The position numbers were made by a program, and so were the translations under genes. Positions 16,707 to 26,785 of a stretch of DNA of 64,000 bases are shown here, piece after piece. This DNA comes from Robertmurraya sp. FSL R5-0851 (GTDB lineage: Bacteria > Bacillota > Bacilli > Bacillales > Cytobacillaceae). Every line of letters starts with the position of its first letter. The stretch's first letter is position 1. Under the pieces are notes generated by a model, which worked only from the letters and a program-made list of their open reading frames with translations, made no database searches and was not told the origin of the DNA. Location: positions 2,151,001 to 2,215,000 of the forward strand of contig NZ_JBBOOE010000001.1 of the NCBI RefSeq assembly GCF_038002965.1, in the 5' to 3' direction.

Positions 16707-17282
16707 TTATTGCTTCTCGTTTATTATCTCAAGTACATGTTGATGTTGCTTTTGAACCGAAGATACATGTTTGATTTCACTGCTTAAATCTGTTTTTACT
16801 TCTTCAAGCTTTTTCATAAGACTTCCATAATAAAAAGCTACCTCTTTTCTCATCTCTGTCTGTTCTCCTATTAATCCACCAATTTCCTTTCTCATCTCTC
16901 CCTGCTCTTCTCTCATTTCTGCTTGATCAGCTTTCATTCCTGCAAGTTCTATTTTCATTTCTGCTTGATCAGCTTTCATTCCTGCAAGTTCTATTTTCAT
17001 TTCTGTTTGATCAGCTTTCATTCCTGCAAGTTCTATTTTCATTTCTACTTGATCAGCTTTCATTTCTGCAAGTTCTATTTTCATTTCTGCTTGATCAGCT
17101 TTCATTTCTGATAGCTCTATTTTCATCTCTGCTTGATCAGCTTTCATTTCTGATAGCTCTATTTTCATCTCTGCCTGATCTATCTTGATGTCATGAATGT
17201 CTTTCCTCATGTCTAATTGGCTGTTTTCAACCGCTTGGAGCTTATTAAGTATTTGTTGTAGAATTTGTTCCATCTTTCTCAC
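16707..17282 (-). CDS. Coiled-coil protein with tandem 14-residue repeats
   Basis: A 191-residue, highly charged protein. Residues about 33-130 are six to seven near-identical copies of ADQAEMKIELAEMK, encoded by a 42-bp DNA repeat. Fourteen residues are two heptads, so the protein should form one long parallel coiled coil. There is no signal peptide or membrane helix, and the ends (MEQILQQILNKLQAVENSQ and EEVKTDLSSEIKHVSSVQKQ) continue the helix. Similar repeat proteins of unknown role occur in bacilli. Copy number probably varies between strains. Confidence 0.75.
   Translation of the reverse strand: MRKMEQILQQILNKLQAVENSQLDMRKDIHDIKIDQAEMKIELSEMKADQAEMKIELSEMKADQAEMKIELAEMKADQVEMKIELAGMKADQTEMKIELAGMKADQAEMKIELAGMKADQAEMREEQGEMRKEIGGLIGEQTEMRKEVAFYYGSLMKKLEEVKTDLSSEIKHVSSVQKQHQHVLEIINEKQ
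16914..17185 (-). repeat. 42-bp tandem repeats inside the coiled-coil gene
   Basis: Six full copies plus partials of a 42-bp unit, with TTGATCAGCTTTCATT as its most constant part on the plus strand. Differences among copies are mostly in the two codons giving SE, AE or AG. The antisense strand has an open frame only because of the repeat. Confidence 0.85.
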
Positions 17283-17384
17283 CTCCCTATCATGTAACTA
17301 CATTATACTTCACGGATAAGTTTTATACCATTAGCTTGCTAGTGCAAGATGTGACCGGTTATTGAATTCCCACCTCAAAAAAAA

Positions 17385-17428
17385 AGACCCCTGGAGGTCT
17401 ACGAAAACGCGTATTTTTTCAGGGGTCC
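17385..17428. terminator. Terminator of the GH3 gene
   Basis: AAGACCCCTG / CAGGGGTCCTTTT with a long loop and A and T tracts. On the minus strand it follows the glucosidase stop. Confidence 0.7.
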
Positions 17429-17439
17429 TTTTATAGCTA

Positions 17440-19818
17440 CTAATTTTTTGATAATCTCTCGAATTCAACCTGTGGAGCTAGGACGTCACTTACTTTCTCA
17501 ACGACTATCGTTTTATCCACTTTGAATACCGCCGATCCCTTAATATCTTCAGAAGATGCGCCTATATTGATTTTATAGGTTCCTTTTTCGAGAATCCAAG
17601 AGGAGGACTCTTCGTCAAAAGAGGCTAAGTCTTTTGCATCGAGTTTAAAGGTAAGTTCTTCTTTTTCACCAGGTTGTAGTTCTTTTGTTTTCGCAAAATC
17701 TTTTAATTCTAGCTCAGGTTTTTCAAGCTTTCCATCCGGAGCGTTTACATAGAGTTGAACGGCTTCTCTTCCGGACGTTTTTCCGGTGTTTTTCACCGTA
17801 GCTGTGACTTTAATTTCCCCATCGAATTTCTTTCCTTCTGTCAATTTTATACCACTATAATTGAACTTTGTATAAGACAATCCATAGCCGAACTCATAGG
17901 CCGGGTTGACGTCAAAGGTTGTATTGTATCTGTATCCAACATAGATATCCTCTTCATACGGGAAACCATCTGCTGATCCAGGGAAACGGTCCGCATATGG
18001 AAGATCCTCATAGTCTTTCGGGAAGGTCTGCGCCAATTTTCCGGAAGGATTCACTTTCCCAGTCAGGATGTCTGCCACCGCGTTTCCAAGTTCTTGTCCC
18101 GGTTGCCAAGAAAGTAGGATTCCATCTACTTGATCTTTCCAGCTTTCCGTCTCAATTGGACCTTCAACCGTCAACACTGCAATGACTTTTTTACCTTGCT
18201 CTCGGTAAGCTTTAGACACTTGTTCTACCATTTGCTTCTGAGAATCAGAGAGATAGAAGTCTTCTTTTGCCCGGTCGGTCGCATAGGAGCCAGGAGCTGT
18301 TCCAATGACCACAATACCAACATCTGTATTTTTTGCTGCTTCAATAACGTCTTGGCTGATGTCCATTTCGGGTAACTTCGGTCCAACAGATCCAAAAGTT
18401 CCAGGCGTACCCTTGTATTCATCTTTGGTTCTCATTTCGGCAACATATTGATCATTCTTCTGAATCAACTCTTCATTGAGTGTAAAGCCTGCATTACGGA
18501 GTCCTTCAGCAACTCCCACATGGTAAGGCGCATACACTAGGGCGCTTCCCCTGCCACCCGTATTGATTTCACTTACTGGTACCCCGAATAAGGAAACACT
18601 TTGCTTATTGCTAATTGGCAAGGCCGCTTTTTTATTTTCAAGAAGAACCATTCCATCTGCAGCTGCTTTTCTTGAAATCTTGGCATTTTCCGTAAGATTC
18701 GGTTCATTCGTAGCCGTTTCCCCTTTAAATGTGCGTGTATTGACCACTATTTTTAGAATTTCCTTAATATTTCGGTCAAGAATGGCTTCATCTAGAATTC
18801 CGCTATTTACGGCATCCATGATTCTTTGTGACTGTGCAGCACTTCCTGGCATTAAGAGGTTTGTCCCCGCTTCCATCTGCTTGGCAATATCTCTAAGGCC
18901 GAACTCCCAGTCTGTCATGGCGAACCCTGTAAAGCCAAAGTCATTCCTTAACACATCGGTTAAGAGTTCTTTATTTTCAGTCGCATACGTTCCGTTGATC
19001 ATGTTGTAAGAATCCATAATCGACCATGGATCAGATTCTTTTACCGTAATCTCGAACCCTTTAAGATAAATTTCCCTGAGGGCACGCTGGCTAACGACCA
19101 TATTTCCATTGTTGTTGGTCCGCTGATTAAAGGCGGCAAAATGTTTGATCGTTGTTCCTACTCCGTTATCTTCCACTCCATTAACAAACGAACTGGCCAT
19201 TTCACCCGTGACCACTGGATCTTCGGAAAAGTATTCAAAGTTTCTGCCGTTAAGAAGGTAACTTTGAATATTCATTCCAGGGGCAAGTAGAAGGTCAATT
19301 CCGAACGCTTTCAATTCCTGACTCGTCGCCTCTCCGACCTCATTCGCTAACTCCTTGTCCCATGAGGAACCAAGGACGGTTGGTGAAGGGAATTTTGTAG
19401 CATAATAGGTTTTATTGTCATCTGTTCTTGTCGGAGAGATTCGGACACCCATTGGTCCATCTGCCATCACGATAGCAGGAATGCCTAAACGTTCAATTTC
19501 CTGTGTCTGACCAGCTGCCCCTGGTACCTTTGTAGACTGACCGCCGATGACTTCTCCGTTTTCCGATACCAAGCCACCTTTATTTCCTCCTACAACCATA
19601 AATGCCTTCTCCTGAAGTGTCATCGCTGCAATAACTGCATCAATCGACTTTTCATCCACTAGTTTAGGCGTAGCCGCAATGACGGAAGATTGTACCGTTG
19701 TGGTAGTATTCTCAGCTGCACTTATGGTTATGGTTGAGAATCCCGATAATGCAACCGTTGATGCCATGGCCAATGCTAATAACTTTTTTCTTTTGTTTTT
19801 CTTTAGCTTCTTTAACAT
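17440..19818 (-). CDS. Secreted glycoside hydrolase family 3 (beta-glucosidase-like)
   Basis: A 792-residue exported enzyme. After a basic start (MLKKLKKNKRKKLL) comes a signal sequence, probably cut near ISAAEN. The GH3 N-domain shows MADGPMGVRI, the KHFAAFN motif and the nucleophile Asp in GFAMTDWE. The C-domain has LLENKKAALPI and IVVIGTAPGSYATDR. A fibronectin-III-like domain (EAVQLYVNAPDGKLEKPELELKDF) closes it. It would remove terminal sugars from plant oligosaccharides outside the cell. ATG 19818 is preferred because of a GGGGG site 6 nt upstream. A cre-like site upstream suggests glucose repression. Confidence 0.92.
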   Translation of the reverse strand: MLKKLKKNKRKKLLALAMASTVALSGFSTITISAAENTTTTVQSSVIAATPKLVDEKSIDAVIAAMTLQEKAFMVVGGNKGGLVSENGEVIGGQSTKVPGAAGQTQEIERLGIPAIVMADGPMGVRISPTRTDDNKTYYATKFPSPTVLGSSWDKELANEVGEATSQELKAFGIDLLLAPGMNIQSYLLNGRNFEYFSEDPVVTGEMASSFVNGVEDNGVGTTIKHFAAFNQRTNNNGNMVVSQRALREIYLKGFEITVKESDPWSIMDSYNMINGTYATENKELLTDVLRNDFGFTGFAMTDWEFGLRDIAKQMEAGTNLLMPGSAAQSQRIMDAVNSGILDEAILDRNIKEILKIVVNTRTFKGETATNEPNLTENAKISRKAAADGMVLLENKKAALPISNKQSVSLFGVPVSEINTGGRGSALVYAPYHVGVAEGLRNAGFTLNEELIQKNDQYVAEMRTKDEYKGTPGTFGSVGPKLPEMDISQDVIEAAKNTDVGIVVIGTAPGSYATDRAKEDFYLSDSQKQMVEQVSKAYREQGKKVIAVLTVEGPIETESWKDQVDGILLSWQPGQELGNAVADILTGKVNPSGKLAQTFPKDYEDLPYADRFPGSADGFPYEEDIYVGYRYNTTFDVNPAYEFGYGLSYTKFNYSGIKLTEGKKFDGEIKVTATVKNTGKTSGREAVQLYVNAPDGKLEKPELELKDFAKTKELQPGEKEELTFKLDAKDLASFDEESSSWILEKGTYKINIGASSEDIKGSAVFKVDKTIVVEKVSDVLAPQVEFERLSKN

Positions 19819-19856
19819 GTTTACCCCCACTCACCCTTCGTCTTTTCAAAGTTTTA

Positions 19857-19870
19857 TTAAAGCGCTTACA
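19857..19870 (-). promoter_or_regulatory. Candidate CcpA operator (cre) upstream of the GH3 gene
   Basis: Minus-strand TGTAAGCGCTTTAA matches the cre consensus TGWAANCGNTNWCA at all fixed positions except one. It lies about 40 nt before the start codon. The identical 14-mer recurs at 33748-33761. Confidence 0.6.
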
Positions 19871-20126
19871 TTAAGCTTAAAGAAAATCAGAATATTCCGT
19901 GGATGATTGTTCTGTATTTTTTTAGTTGTATCTGGAATTATTTATTGTTCTGTATTTTACTTTTAGCAAACTAGTCCTATCTATTCACTACTAAATCATC
20001 ATAGAATAGAAATAAGCTGCAAAGTATACCAAAAAACCTCTAGCCAAAGGTAGAGGTTGAATTCGGAATCCATCTATTCTATCCCTTTATGAAGTTCTCT
20101 GCCCGCGTAAGGCTTCGGTTAACTAA
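19871..20126. other. Intergenic region with one hairpin
   Basis: AT-rich, with no convincing reading frame on either strand. It holds a perfect 8-bp hairpin AACCTCTA/TAGAGGTT at 20035-20058 and presumably the GH3 promoter. Nothing else is recognisable. Confidence 0.5.
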
Positions 20127-20160
20127 AAAACGCTGGTGAAATCAAACTCAACAGCGTTTT
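20127..20160 (-). terminator. Terminator of the HU gene
   Basis: AAAACGCTG / CAGCGTTTT with a 16-nt loop and A/T flanks, downstream of the HU stop on the minus strand. Confidence 0.75.
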
Positions 20161-20188
20161 CTAATTTAGTTACTTATAAAAAAATACC

Positions 20189-20461
20189 CTATTTCAAGGC
20201 ATCTTTAAACTCACTACAAGGGCTAAAAACAGCATATCTGGTTGCTGGTATAATAATCTCTTCCCCCGTTTTCGGGTTTCTACCTTTTCTCTGCGCTCGT
20301 TCACGAGTTTCAAAGTTTCCAAAGCCTAATAATTGTACCTGGTGTCCATCAGCTAATGAAGTGGAAATGTGATCTATGATAATATCTACTACTTTTCTTG
20401 AGTGCTTTCTTGGTATGTCACATCTCTTCGCTATCGAGTAGATTAAATCCGTTTTGTTCAT
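20189..20461 (-). CDS. HU-family DNA-binding protein
   Basis: A 90-residue histone-like protein. The HU/IHF fold is clear: helices NKTDLIYSIAKRCDIPRKHSRKVVDIIID, then VQLLGFGNFETRERAQRKGRNPKTGEEI, the beta-arm region with the conserved GRNPKTGE motif, and a C-terminal helix FKDALK. It is divergent from the usual bacillar HBsu, with Cys at residues 14 and about 82 and SPCSEF where FxPGKxLK is usual. It is probably a secondary HU paralogue that bends DNA non-specifically. Monocistronic with its own terminator. Confidence 0.92.
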   Translation of the reverse strand: MNKTDLIYSIAKRCDIPRKHSRKVVDIIIDHISTSLADGHQVQLLGFGNFETRERAQRKGRNPKTGEEIIIPATRYAVFSPCSEFKDALK

Positions 20462-20594
20462 ATGATGTACCTCTATTAATCATGTTCTAGCAATTCTTGA
20501 ATTGCTTACTGATAGTTTTAACATACGCGTACTCCGTTACGCAAGGAATAAGTAGTTTAACGGATTAACGGATTACAGGAATGATACAAAAAAA

Positions 20595-20614
20595 TAGGCT
20601 GCCAAAGCAGCCTA
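20595..20614 (-). terminator. Terminator of gltB-gltD
   Basis: TAGGCTGC / GCAGCCTA stem with loop CAAA. On the minus strand it is followed by TATTTTTTTTG, 14 nt after the gltD stop. Confidence 0.9.
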
Positions 20615-20627
20615 CATGTGTACGATT

Positions 20628-22094
20628 TTATACCATCAAATATTTGTGGACTTCACTAGCCACTTCTCTGCCTTCGTTGATTGCCCAAACGATTAAGCTT
20701 TGTCCTCTTCTAGCATCACCAGCAGCGAACACGCCTTCTACATTTGTTTTGTAATCACCTTTTGCAGCTTTAATCTTTTGATTAACCGATTCTACTCCGA
20801 ATTGGTTTAACAAAGGCATCTCAGTTCCCTCAAAGCCGATTGCGATAAACACAAACTGAGCTGGCCATACTTTTTCCGTGCCTGGTATTTCTTTAAAATA
20901 AAAACGTCCGTTCTCATCTTTAAGTTTTTCCATTTGAATTGTGTGAAGCTCTTTCAAATTCCCATTCTCATCAGCAACGATTTTCTTAGTTTGAATGGAA
21001 TATTGACGTGGATCTTCTCCAAATTTCGCTTCTGCTTCCTTATACGCATAATCCATCGTATACACATTTGGATACGCAGGCCAAAGGTTATCAGATGTAC
21101 GTTCCGCTGGCAATTGTGGGTGTTTCCCAAACTGAACGACGCTGCGGCACTTTTGTCGAAGAGCGGTTGCGACACAATCCGCACCAGTGTCCCCACCACC
21201 GATCACGATGACATCTTTGCCTTCCACGTCGATGAAGTTCCCGTCTTCAAAATTAGAATCTAGTAAACTTTTAGTTGCTAGAGTCAAATAATCCATTGCA
21301 AAGTGAATGCCCTTTGCTTCACGGCCTTCAATGACTAGATCGCGCTGTCTTTGCGCCCCTGTACATAGGATGACCGAATCGAATTGTTCTTGAAGTTCGG
21401 AAGCTTGAATATCTTTGCCTACTTCCGTATTTGTTACGAAGTCGATTCCTTCTTGCGTTAATAATCGAATGCGGCGTTCAACCACTTCTTTTTCAAGCTT
21501 CATGTTTGGAATACCGTACATGAGCAAGCCTCCCGGACGGTCAGCACGCTCAAACACAGTCACCGAGTGACCTGCTTGATTCAATTGATCGGCTGCTGCT
21601 AAACCAGCAGGACCCGAACCAATGATCGCCACTTTCTTTCCAGAGCGAGAGGCAGGAATTCGCGGTGTAATCCATCCGTTTTCAAATCCTTTATCGATAA
21701 TCGCTTGTTCAATATTTTTGATCGTAACTGCCGGGTCGTAAAGGGCCACAGTACAAGAACCTTCACAAGGTGCCGGACATACTCTCCCTGTAAACTCTGG
21801 GAAATTATTGGTTTTTAACAAGCGATCTAGCGCTTCTTTCCAACGGCCTTTATACACAAGATCATTCCACTCAGGAATCAAGTTATGAATCGGACACCCA
21901 GAAGTAGCTCCCCCAATTTCCATACCGATATGACAGAAGGGAGTGGCGCAGTCCATACACCGCGCCCCCTGTGTACTTAATTTCTCATCAGAAATAGGAA
22001 GTTTATGTTCTTTCCAATCGTTTAGTCTTTGTAATGGATCTCTTTCTGCTGCTTTTTCACGAGCATATTCCATAAATCCTGTTGCTTTTCCCAT
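20628..22094 (-). CDS. gltD: Glutamate synthase (NADPH) small subunit
   Basis: A 488-residue FAD/NADPH subunit that feeds electrons to the large subunit. The N-terminal Fe-S region has cysteines in GARCMDCATPFCH and CPIHNLIPEW, then GRVCPAPCEGSC. The FAD dinucleotide site is VAIIGSGPAGLAAAD and the NADPH site VIVIGGGDTGADC. The length is normal for GltD (GltB in B. subtilis naming). It follows the large-subunit gene by 18 nt, so the two are one operon. Confidence 0.97.
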   Translation of the reverse strand: MGKATGFMEYAREKAAERDPLQRLNDWKEHKLPISDEKLSTQGARCMDCATPFCHIGMEIGGATSGCPIHNLIPEWNDLVYKGRWKEALDRLLKTNNFPEFTGRVCPAPCEGSCTVALYDPAVTIKNIEQAIIDKGFENGWITPRIPASRSGKKVAIIGSGPAGLAAADQLNQAGHSVTVFERADRPGGLLMYGIPNMKLEKEVVERRIRLLTQEGIDFVTNTEVGKDIQASELQEQFDSVILCTGAQRQRDLVIEGREAKGIHFAMDYLTLATKSLLDSNFEDGNFIDVEGKDVIVIGGGDTGADCVATALRQKCRSVVQFGKHPQLPAERTSDNLWPAYPNVYTMDYAYKEAEAKFGEDPRQYSIQTKKIVADENGNLKELHTIQMEKLKDENGRFYFKEIPGTEKVWPAQFVFIAIGFEGTEMPLLNQFGVESVNQKIKAAKGDYKTNVEGVFAAGDARRGQSLIVWAINEGREVASEVHKYLMV

Positions 22095-22112
22095 GTTTTT
22101 TACTCCCCTTTC

Positions 22113-25100
22113 TTAGCGGATGGCAGCTTCCTGCTGTTTCGATGGTTTTGATGTTGCTCCGGAATTCGCTAAAAAGGCGCTCATGACGGCTTCTTCTTCC
22201 GATAATCCTGCTAGTTTTTGCTCGTCGATCAACGTGATCATTCGTTTATAATCTTTTGGAATGACTTTGACAAATTTTCTGACACATTTTGCCCAGTCTT
22301 CTAGAATACAACTCGCCTTCACACTCTCTGTGTAGCGGTAATGATTTTGTATTAATGTTTTTAACTCATCCTGTTCAGCAGGAGAGGATACTGCCTCAAA
22401 TTCAATCATTTCTTGGTTAGATAGATTCTTAAATGCTTTCTCGTCTTCTGTATAAATGTAAGCAATTCCACCGGACATACCAGCTCCGAAGTTTTTACCC
22501 ACATCTCCTAAAACTACAACACGTCCGCCTGTCATATATTCACAGCCGTGGTCACCAATTCCTTCTACGACTACATGTACGCCACTATTACGAACAGCAA
22601 AACGTTCTCCGGCACGTCCGTTGATATACGCTTCACCACTAGTAGCACCAATAAAGGCAACATTTCCTGCGATAACATTTTCGCCTGATGTAAGCTTTGT
22701 ATGTTCATCCGCTTTTACAATGATTTTTCCGCCAGAAAGACCTTTTCCAACATAATCATTCGCGTCACCAGTCAATTCAAGTGTCATTCCCTTTGGTACA
22801 AATGCTCCAAAGCTTTGACCAGCGGATCCGTTAAACTTTAAGGAAATCGTATCTTCTGGAAGACCAACTTCACCATAACGTTTTGAGATTTCACTTCCTA
22901 CAATCGTACCCGCTACACGATTCACGTTTGTAATTGGGAAGCTTGCTTCTACAGGTGTTCCGTCTTCTACTGCTTTTTGAACAGCAGGTAGAATATGCTT
23001 GATATCAAGACTTTCGTCAATTCGATGATTTTGCGGGTGTTTAAAGGTTGTTGCTCCTTCAGGCTTGTGCAGAAGTGCTGTTAAATCTAAATGCTGTGCC
23101 TTCCAGTGTGATTTTGCACGTTCACTCACCGTTAATACATCGGTACGCCCAACCATTTCTTCCACTGTTCTAAAGCCAAGCTCCGCCATCATCTCACGAA
23201 CTTCCTGTGCCACAAAGCGCATGTAGTTCACGATATAATCTGCTTCACCTGTGAACTTTTTACGAAGCTCTGGATTTTGAGTCGCGATCCCTACTGGACA
23301 AGTATCCAAATGACATACACGCATCATGACACAGCCAAGAACGACTAATGGTGCAGTAGCAAAGCCAAATTCCTCGGCACCGAGTAAAGCAGCCATAACT
23401 ACATCTTTACCTGTCATTAACTTTCCGTCTGTCTCAAGAACCACACGGTCACGCAATCCGTTGAGCATTAGCGTTTGGTGTGCCTCTGCTAATCCAAGTT
23501 CCCAAGGTAATCCAGCGTGCTGAATACTTGTTTTTGGTGATGCACCTGTTCCACCGTCGTACCCGCTAATCACGATTACGTCAGCTACCGCTTTCGCCAC
23601 ACCAGCTGCAATCGTACCAACGCCACCCTTCGATACAAGCTTCACACTGATGCGAGCTTGACGATTGGCATTTTTTAAATCATGAATCAGCTGAGCCAAA
23701 TCTTCAATGGAGTAGATGTCATGATGTGGTGGAGGTGAAATCAAGCTTACGCCAGGTGTTGAACCACGAACATCAGCTACCCATGGATACACCTTTTTCC
23801 CCATTAACTGTCCGCCTTCACCAGGCTTCGCTCCTTGAGCCATTTTAATTTGTAGCTCTTCAGCATTCACAAGGTAATGACTTTTCACACCAAAACGACC
23901 AGAAGCGATTTGTTTAATCTTACTTCCACGGTTGTCACCATTTTCATCAGGTACAAATCGGCTAGCGTCTTCTCCACCTTCACCACTATTGCTTTTTCCA
24001 CCTAAACGGTTCATGGCAATCGCTAATGTTTCGTGCGCTTCCTTACTAATAGATCCAAAACTCATCGCGCCTGTTTTAAAACGGCGAACGATTGAATCCA
24101 CACTTTCTACCTCTTCAATAGGTAACGGTTGTCTAGTACCATTGAAAGAGAATAAGTTACGTAAAAATCCGAGTCTTTCTTCATTTGCAAGTGTTGAATA
24201 TTTTTTAAATAATTCGTAATCACCGTTACGACAAGCCCATTGCAAGGTGTGAATCGTTCCAGGATTAAAGGCATGGTGTTCGCCGTCATGTCTCCATTGG
24301 AAGTTACTTCCGGATTCTAACGTATCGTCTGATAATGGAGAGTAAGCTTCAGAGTGACGCAGCTTCGCCTCTTCCGAAATCGTGTCTAAGCCAATTCCTC
24401 CAAGCTGTGAAACCGTTCCAGTAAAGTAACGATCGATCACATCAGAGCTGATTCCAACCGCTTCAAAAATTTGAGCCCCACGGTAACTTTGAACCGTTGA
24501 AATTCCCATTTTTGACATAACCTTCACGACGCCTTCATTCATAGAAGCGATGTACTTTTTCACTGATTCTTGGTATGTGAATGGTAATGATCCTTCTGAA
24601 ACAGCTTGCTGATAAATCGAGAACGCTAGATAAGGGTTGATCGCATCCACACCATATCCAAGCAATACAGCAAAGTGATGAACTTCTCTTACTTCTCCAG
24701 ATTCCACAATGATGCTTGCCTTCGTACGTAATCCTTCACGAATCAAATGCTGATGAAGGGCACTTACTGCAAGTAGTGATGGAATCGCAATAGTTGTTTC
24801 ATTAATATGACGGTCAGACAGGATTAGTAAACTAGCTCCACCTGCAATTGCTTCTTCTGCTTGACGGCAAAGATCGTTCAGACTGCTTTCTAAATCGTCT
24901 TGGAACACCATGTCAATAACTGCAGCTTTAAATTCTTTACCATTCTTTAAGGCTACTAGCTGACTGTTTGTCAAAATCGGTGTTTCTAACTGAATTCGAC
25001 GACAATTTTCCGCTGATGGATGAAGTAAATTCCCTTCTGCACCTAAATAAGAAACTGTTGACGTAACAATTGCTTCACGAATCGCGTCAATCGGTGGATT

Positions 25101-26654
25101 CGTTACTTGAGCGAATAATTGCTTAAAATAGTTAAACAAATTCTGCGGCTTATCTGATAAGACAGCAAGCGGCATATCATTCCCCATTGCTCCAAGCGGA
25201 TCTTTGCCTTCGCTTACAGCTGGAATGATGTATTTTTGAATATCTTCATACGTATATCCAAACGCTTTTTGACGAACGATGAAATCCTCTGGAACTTCTC
25301 CTTCTGCCTCTACAGAGTCTTCCAAGCGAACAAGCTCGTCATTCAGCCATTGCTGGTAAGGCTGCGCTTGAGCCATTTCAGATTTAACTTCCTCATCAGA
25401 AATGATACGTCCTTCTTCTAAATCAATTAAAAGCATTTTTCCTGGTTGAAGACGCTCTTTGTATAACACTTTTTCCGGCTCTACATCGATAACACCAACT
25501 TCAGATGAGAAAATAATATAATCATCTTCCGTTACATAATAACGAGCTGGACGAAGTCCATTACGGTCTAAGATCGCACCGATTTGTTTTCCGTCTGTAA
25601 ACGAAATCGCTGATGGTCCATCCCATGGCTCCATTAATGAGCTGTGATATTCATAAAAAGCTCTCTTTTCATCCGTGATATGAGGATTATTAGACCATGG
25701 CTCAGGCACTAACATCATCGCAGCATGCGCTGGCTTTCTTCCGGCAAGAACCATGAATTCAAGTGCATTGTCTAAAATCGATGAATCACTTCCATCTGTA
25801 TCAAGGATCGGCAATACTTTTTCTAAATCAGATCCAAATGCTTCCGAAATGAATTGTGTTTCACGTGCCTTCATCCAATGAATATTTCCTTGAAGCGTAT
25901 TGATTTCCCCGTTGTGGATCAAATAGCGGTTTGGATGGGCTCTTTCCCAGCTTGGGAAGGTATTTGTACTAAAGCGTGAATGCACTAAAGCAAACGCAGA
26001 CACAAAGCTCTCATCCTGTAAATCCAAATAGAATTGATCTACTTGTTCAGGAGTTAATAACCCTTTATAAACAATCGTTCTGCTTGAAAAACTAGCAAAA
26101 TAGAAACGATAGTCAGAACCCTTTGCCCAGTTTTCAGCTTGTTTACGAATCACGTATAATTTTCTTTCAAATGCTAGTGAATCTCCTTCGTTATCGCCAA
26201 CAAACACCTGGCGAACGACCGGACAACTTTCCTGTGCTGTCACTCCAATTTTCCCTGCATCGACTGGAACATTTCTCCAACCAAGCACGGTTTGACCTTC
26301 TTGTTCAATTAATTGATTAATAGTTGCTTCTATTGCTTCCCGTTCTTTGTCATCCTTTGAGAAAAATAGCATTCCCACACCGTACTTCCCTTTTTCAGGT
26401 AAGTTCATGTCAGAACATTCTTGTCTGAAAAATAGATCCGGTATTTGAACCATTAGTCCTGCGCCATCGCCTGTTAACGGGTCACTTCCCTGTCCGCCGC
26501 GATGATCCAATTGACAAAGCATTGATAGTCCTTTTGCCACTATATCATGTGTGGCGTTCCCTTTTATGTGAGCGTATAAGCCGATTCCACATGCATCATG
26601 TTCAAATTCAGGACGGTAGAGACCTTGTGCTTTTGGTAATTGATGATATGTCAT
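22113..26654 (-). CDS. gltB: Glutamate synthase (NADPH) large subunit
   Basis: A 1513-residue enzyme making two glutamates from glutamine and 2-oxoglutarate. It contains an N-terminal amidotransferase domain with the nucleophile Cys22 in HDACGIG after a propeptide. A central domain, the FMN-binding synthase barrel (KLVSKGGVGTIAAGVAKA, GGTGASPKTSI), a 3Fe-4S cluster loop (CVMMRVCHLDTCPVGIATQNP) and a C-terminal right-handed beta-helix rich in GG follow. ATG 26654 is preferred because GGGAGAGAAG precedes it and the propeptide then has normal length. It is divergent from gltC, its probable activator. Called GltA in B. subtilis. Confidence 0.97.
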   Translation of the reverse strand: MTYHQLPKAQGLYRPEFEHDACGIGLYAHIKGNATHDIVAKGLSMLCQLDHRGGQGSDPLTGDGAGLMVQIPDLFFRQECSDMNLPEKGKYGVGMLFFSKDDKEREAIEATINQLIEQEGQTVLGWRNVPVDAGKIGVTAQESCPVVRQVFVGDNEGDSLAFERKLYVIRKQAENWAKGSDYRFYFASFSSRTIVYKGLLTPEQVDQFYLDLQDESFVSAFALVHSRFSTNTFPSWERAHPNRYLIHNGEINTLQGNIHWMKARETQFISEAFGSDLEKVLPILDTDGSDSSILDNALEFMVLAGRKPAHAAMMLVPEPWSNNPHITDEKRAFYEYHSSLMEPWDGPSAISFTDGKQIGAILDRNGLRPARYYVTEDDYIIFSSEVGVIDVEPEKVLYKERLQPGKMLLIDLEEGRIISDEEVKSEMAQAQPYQQWLNDELVRLEDSVEAEGEVPEDFIVRQKAFGYTYEDIQKYIIPAVSEGKDPLGAMGNDMPLAVLSDKPQNLFNYFKQLFAQVTNPPIDAIREAIVTSTVSYLGAEGNLLHPSAENCRRIQLETPILTNSQLVALKNGKEFKAAVIDMVFQDDLESSLNDLCRQAEEAIAGGASLLILSDRHINETTIAIPSLLAVSALHQHLIREGLRTKASIIVESGEVREVHHFAVLLGYGVDAINPYLAFSIYQQAVSEGSLPFTYQESVKKYIASMNEGVVKVMSKMGISTVQSYRGAQIFEAVGISSDVIDRYFTGTVSQLGGIGLDTISEEAKLRHSEAYSPLSDDTLESGSNFQWRHDGEHHAFNPGTIHTLQWACRNGDYELFKKYSTLANEERLGFLRNLFSFNGTRQPLPIEEVESVDSIVRRFKTGAMSFGSISKEAHETLAIAMNRLGGKSNSGEGGEDASRFVPDENGDNRGSKIKQIASGRFGVKSHYLVNAEELQIKMAQGAKPGEGGQLMGKKVYPWVADVRGSTPGVSLISPPPHHDIYSIEDLAQLIHDLKNANRQARISVKLVSKGGVGTIAAGVAKAVADVIVISGYDGGTGASPKTSIQHAGLPWELGLAEAHQTLMLNGLRDRVVLETDGKLMTGKDVVMAALLGAEEFGFATAPLVVLGCVMMRVCHLDTCPVGIATQNPELRKKFTGEADYIVNYMRFVAQEVREMMAELGFRTVEEMVGRTDVLTVSERAKSHWKAQHLDLTALLHKPEGATTFKHPQNHRIDESLDIKHILPAVQKAVEDGTPVEASFPITNVNRVAGTIVGSEISKRYGEVGLPEDTISLKFNGSAGQSFGAFVPKGMTLELTGDANDYVGKGLSGGKIIVKADEHTKLTSGENVIAGNVAFIGATSGEAYINGRAGERFAVRNSGVHVVVEGIGDHGCEYMTGGRVVVLGDVGKNFGAGMSGGIAYIYTEDEKAFKNLSNQEMIEFEAVSSPAEQDELKTLIQNHYRYTESVKASCILEDWAKCVRKFVKVIPKDYKRMITLIDEQKLAGLSEEEAVMSAFLANSGATSKPSKQQEAAIR

Positions 26655-26700
26655 ATTCTTCTCTCCCTGCCGATTGTTGTCGAAAAATTCATATAACAAC

Positions 26701-26729
26701 ATTCTATGTTTTCAAATTGATATAAACAA
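26701..26729 (-). promoter_or_regulatory. gltB promoter in the gltB-gltC divergent region
   Basis: Minus-strand TTGTTT (26729-26724), 17-nt spacer, TAGAAT (26706-26701). The 131-nt region between the divergent start codons should also hold GltC boxes. AT-rich dyads such as TATAATTTATATTA lie just upstream of the -35, but I cannot assign exact boxes. Confidence 0.6.
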
Positions 26730-26785
26730 TATATAATTTATATTAAATTAATCGAAAATTAATATGAATAGGAGAACAGTCAAAA

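Noticed and set aside
16923..17111. Plus-strand protein with repeats of ISFHSCKFYFHFCL
   Set aside because: It is the antisense of the 42-bp repeats of the coiled-coil gene, without a ribosome binding site, and is open only because the repeat keeps it open.
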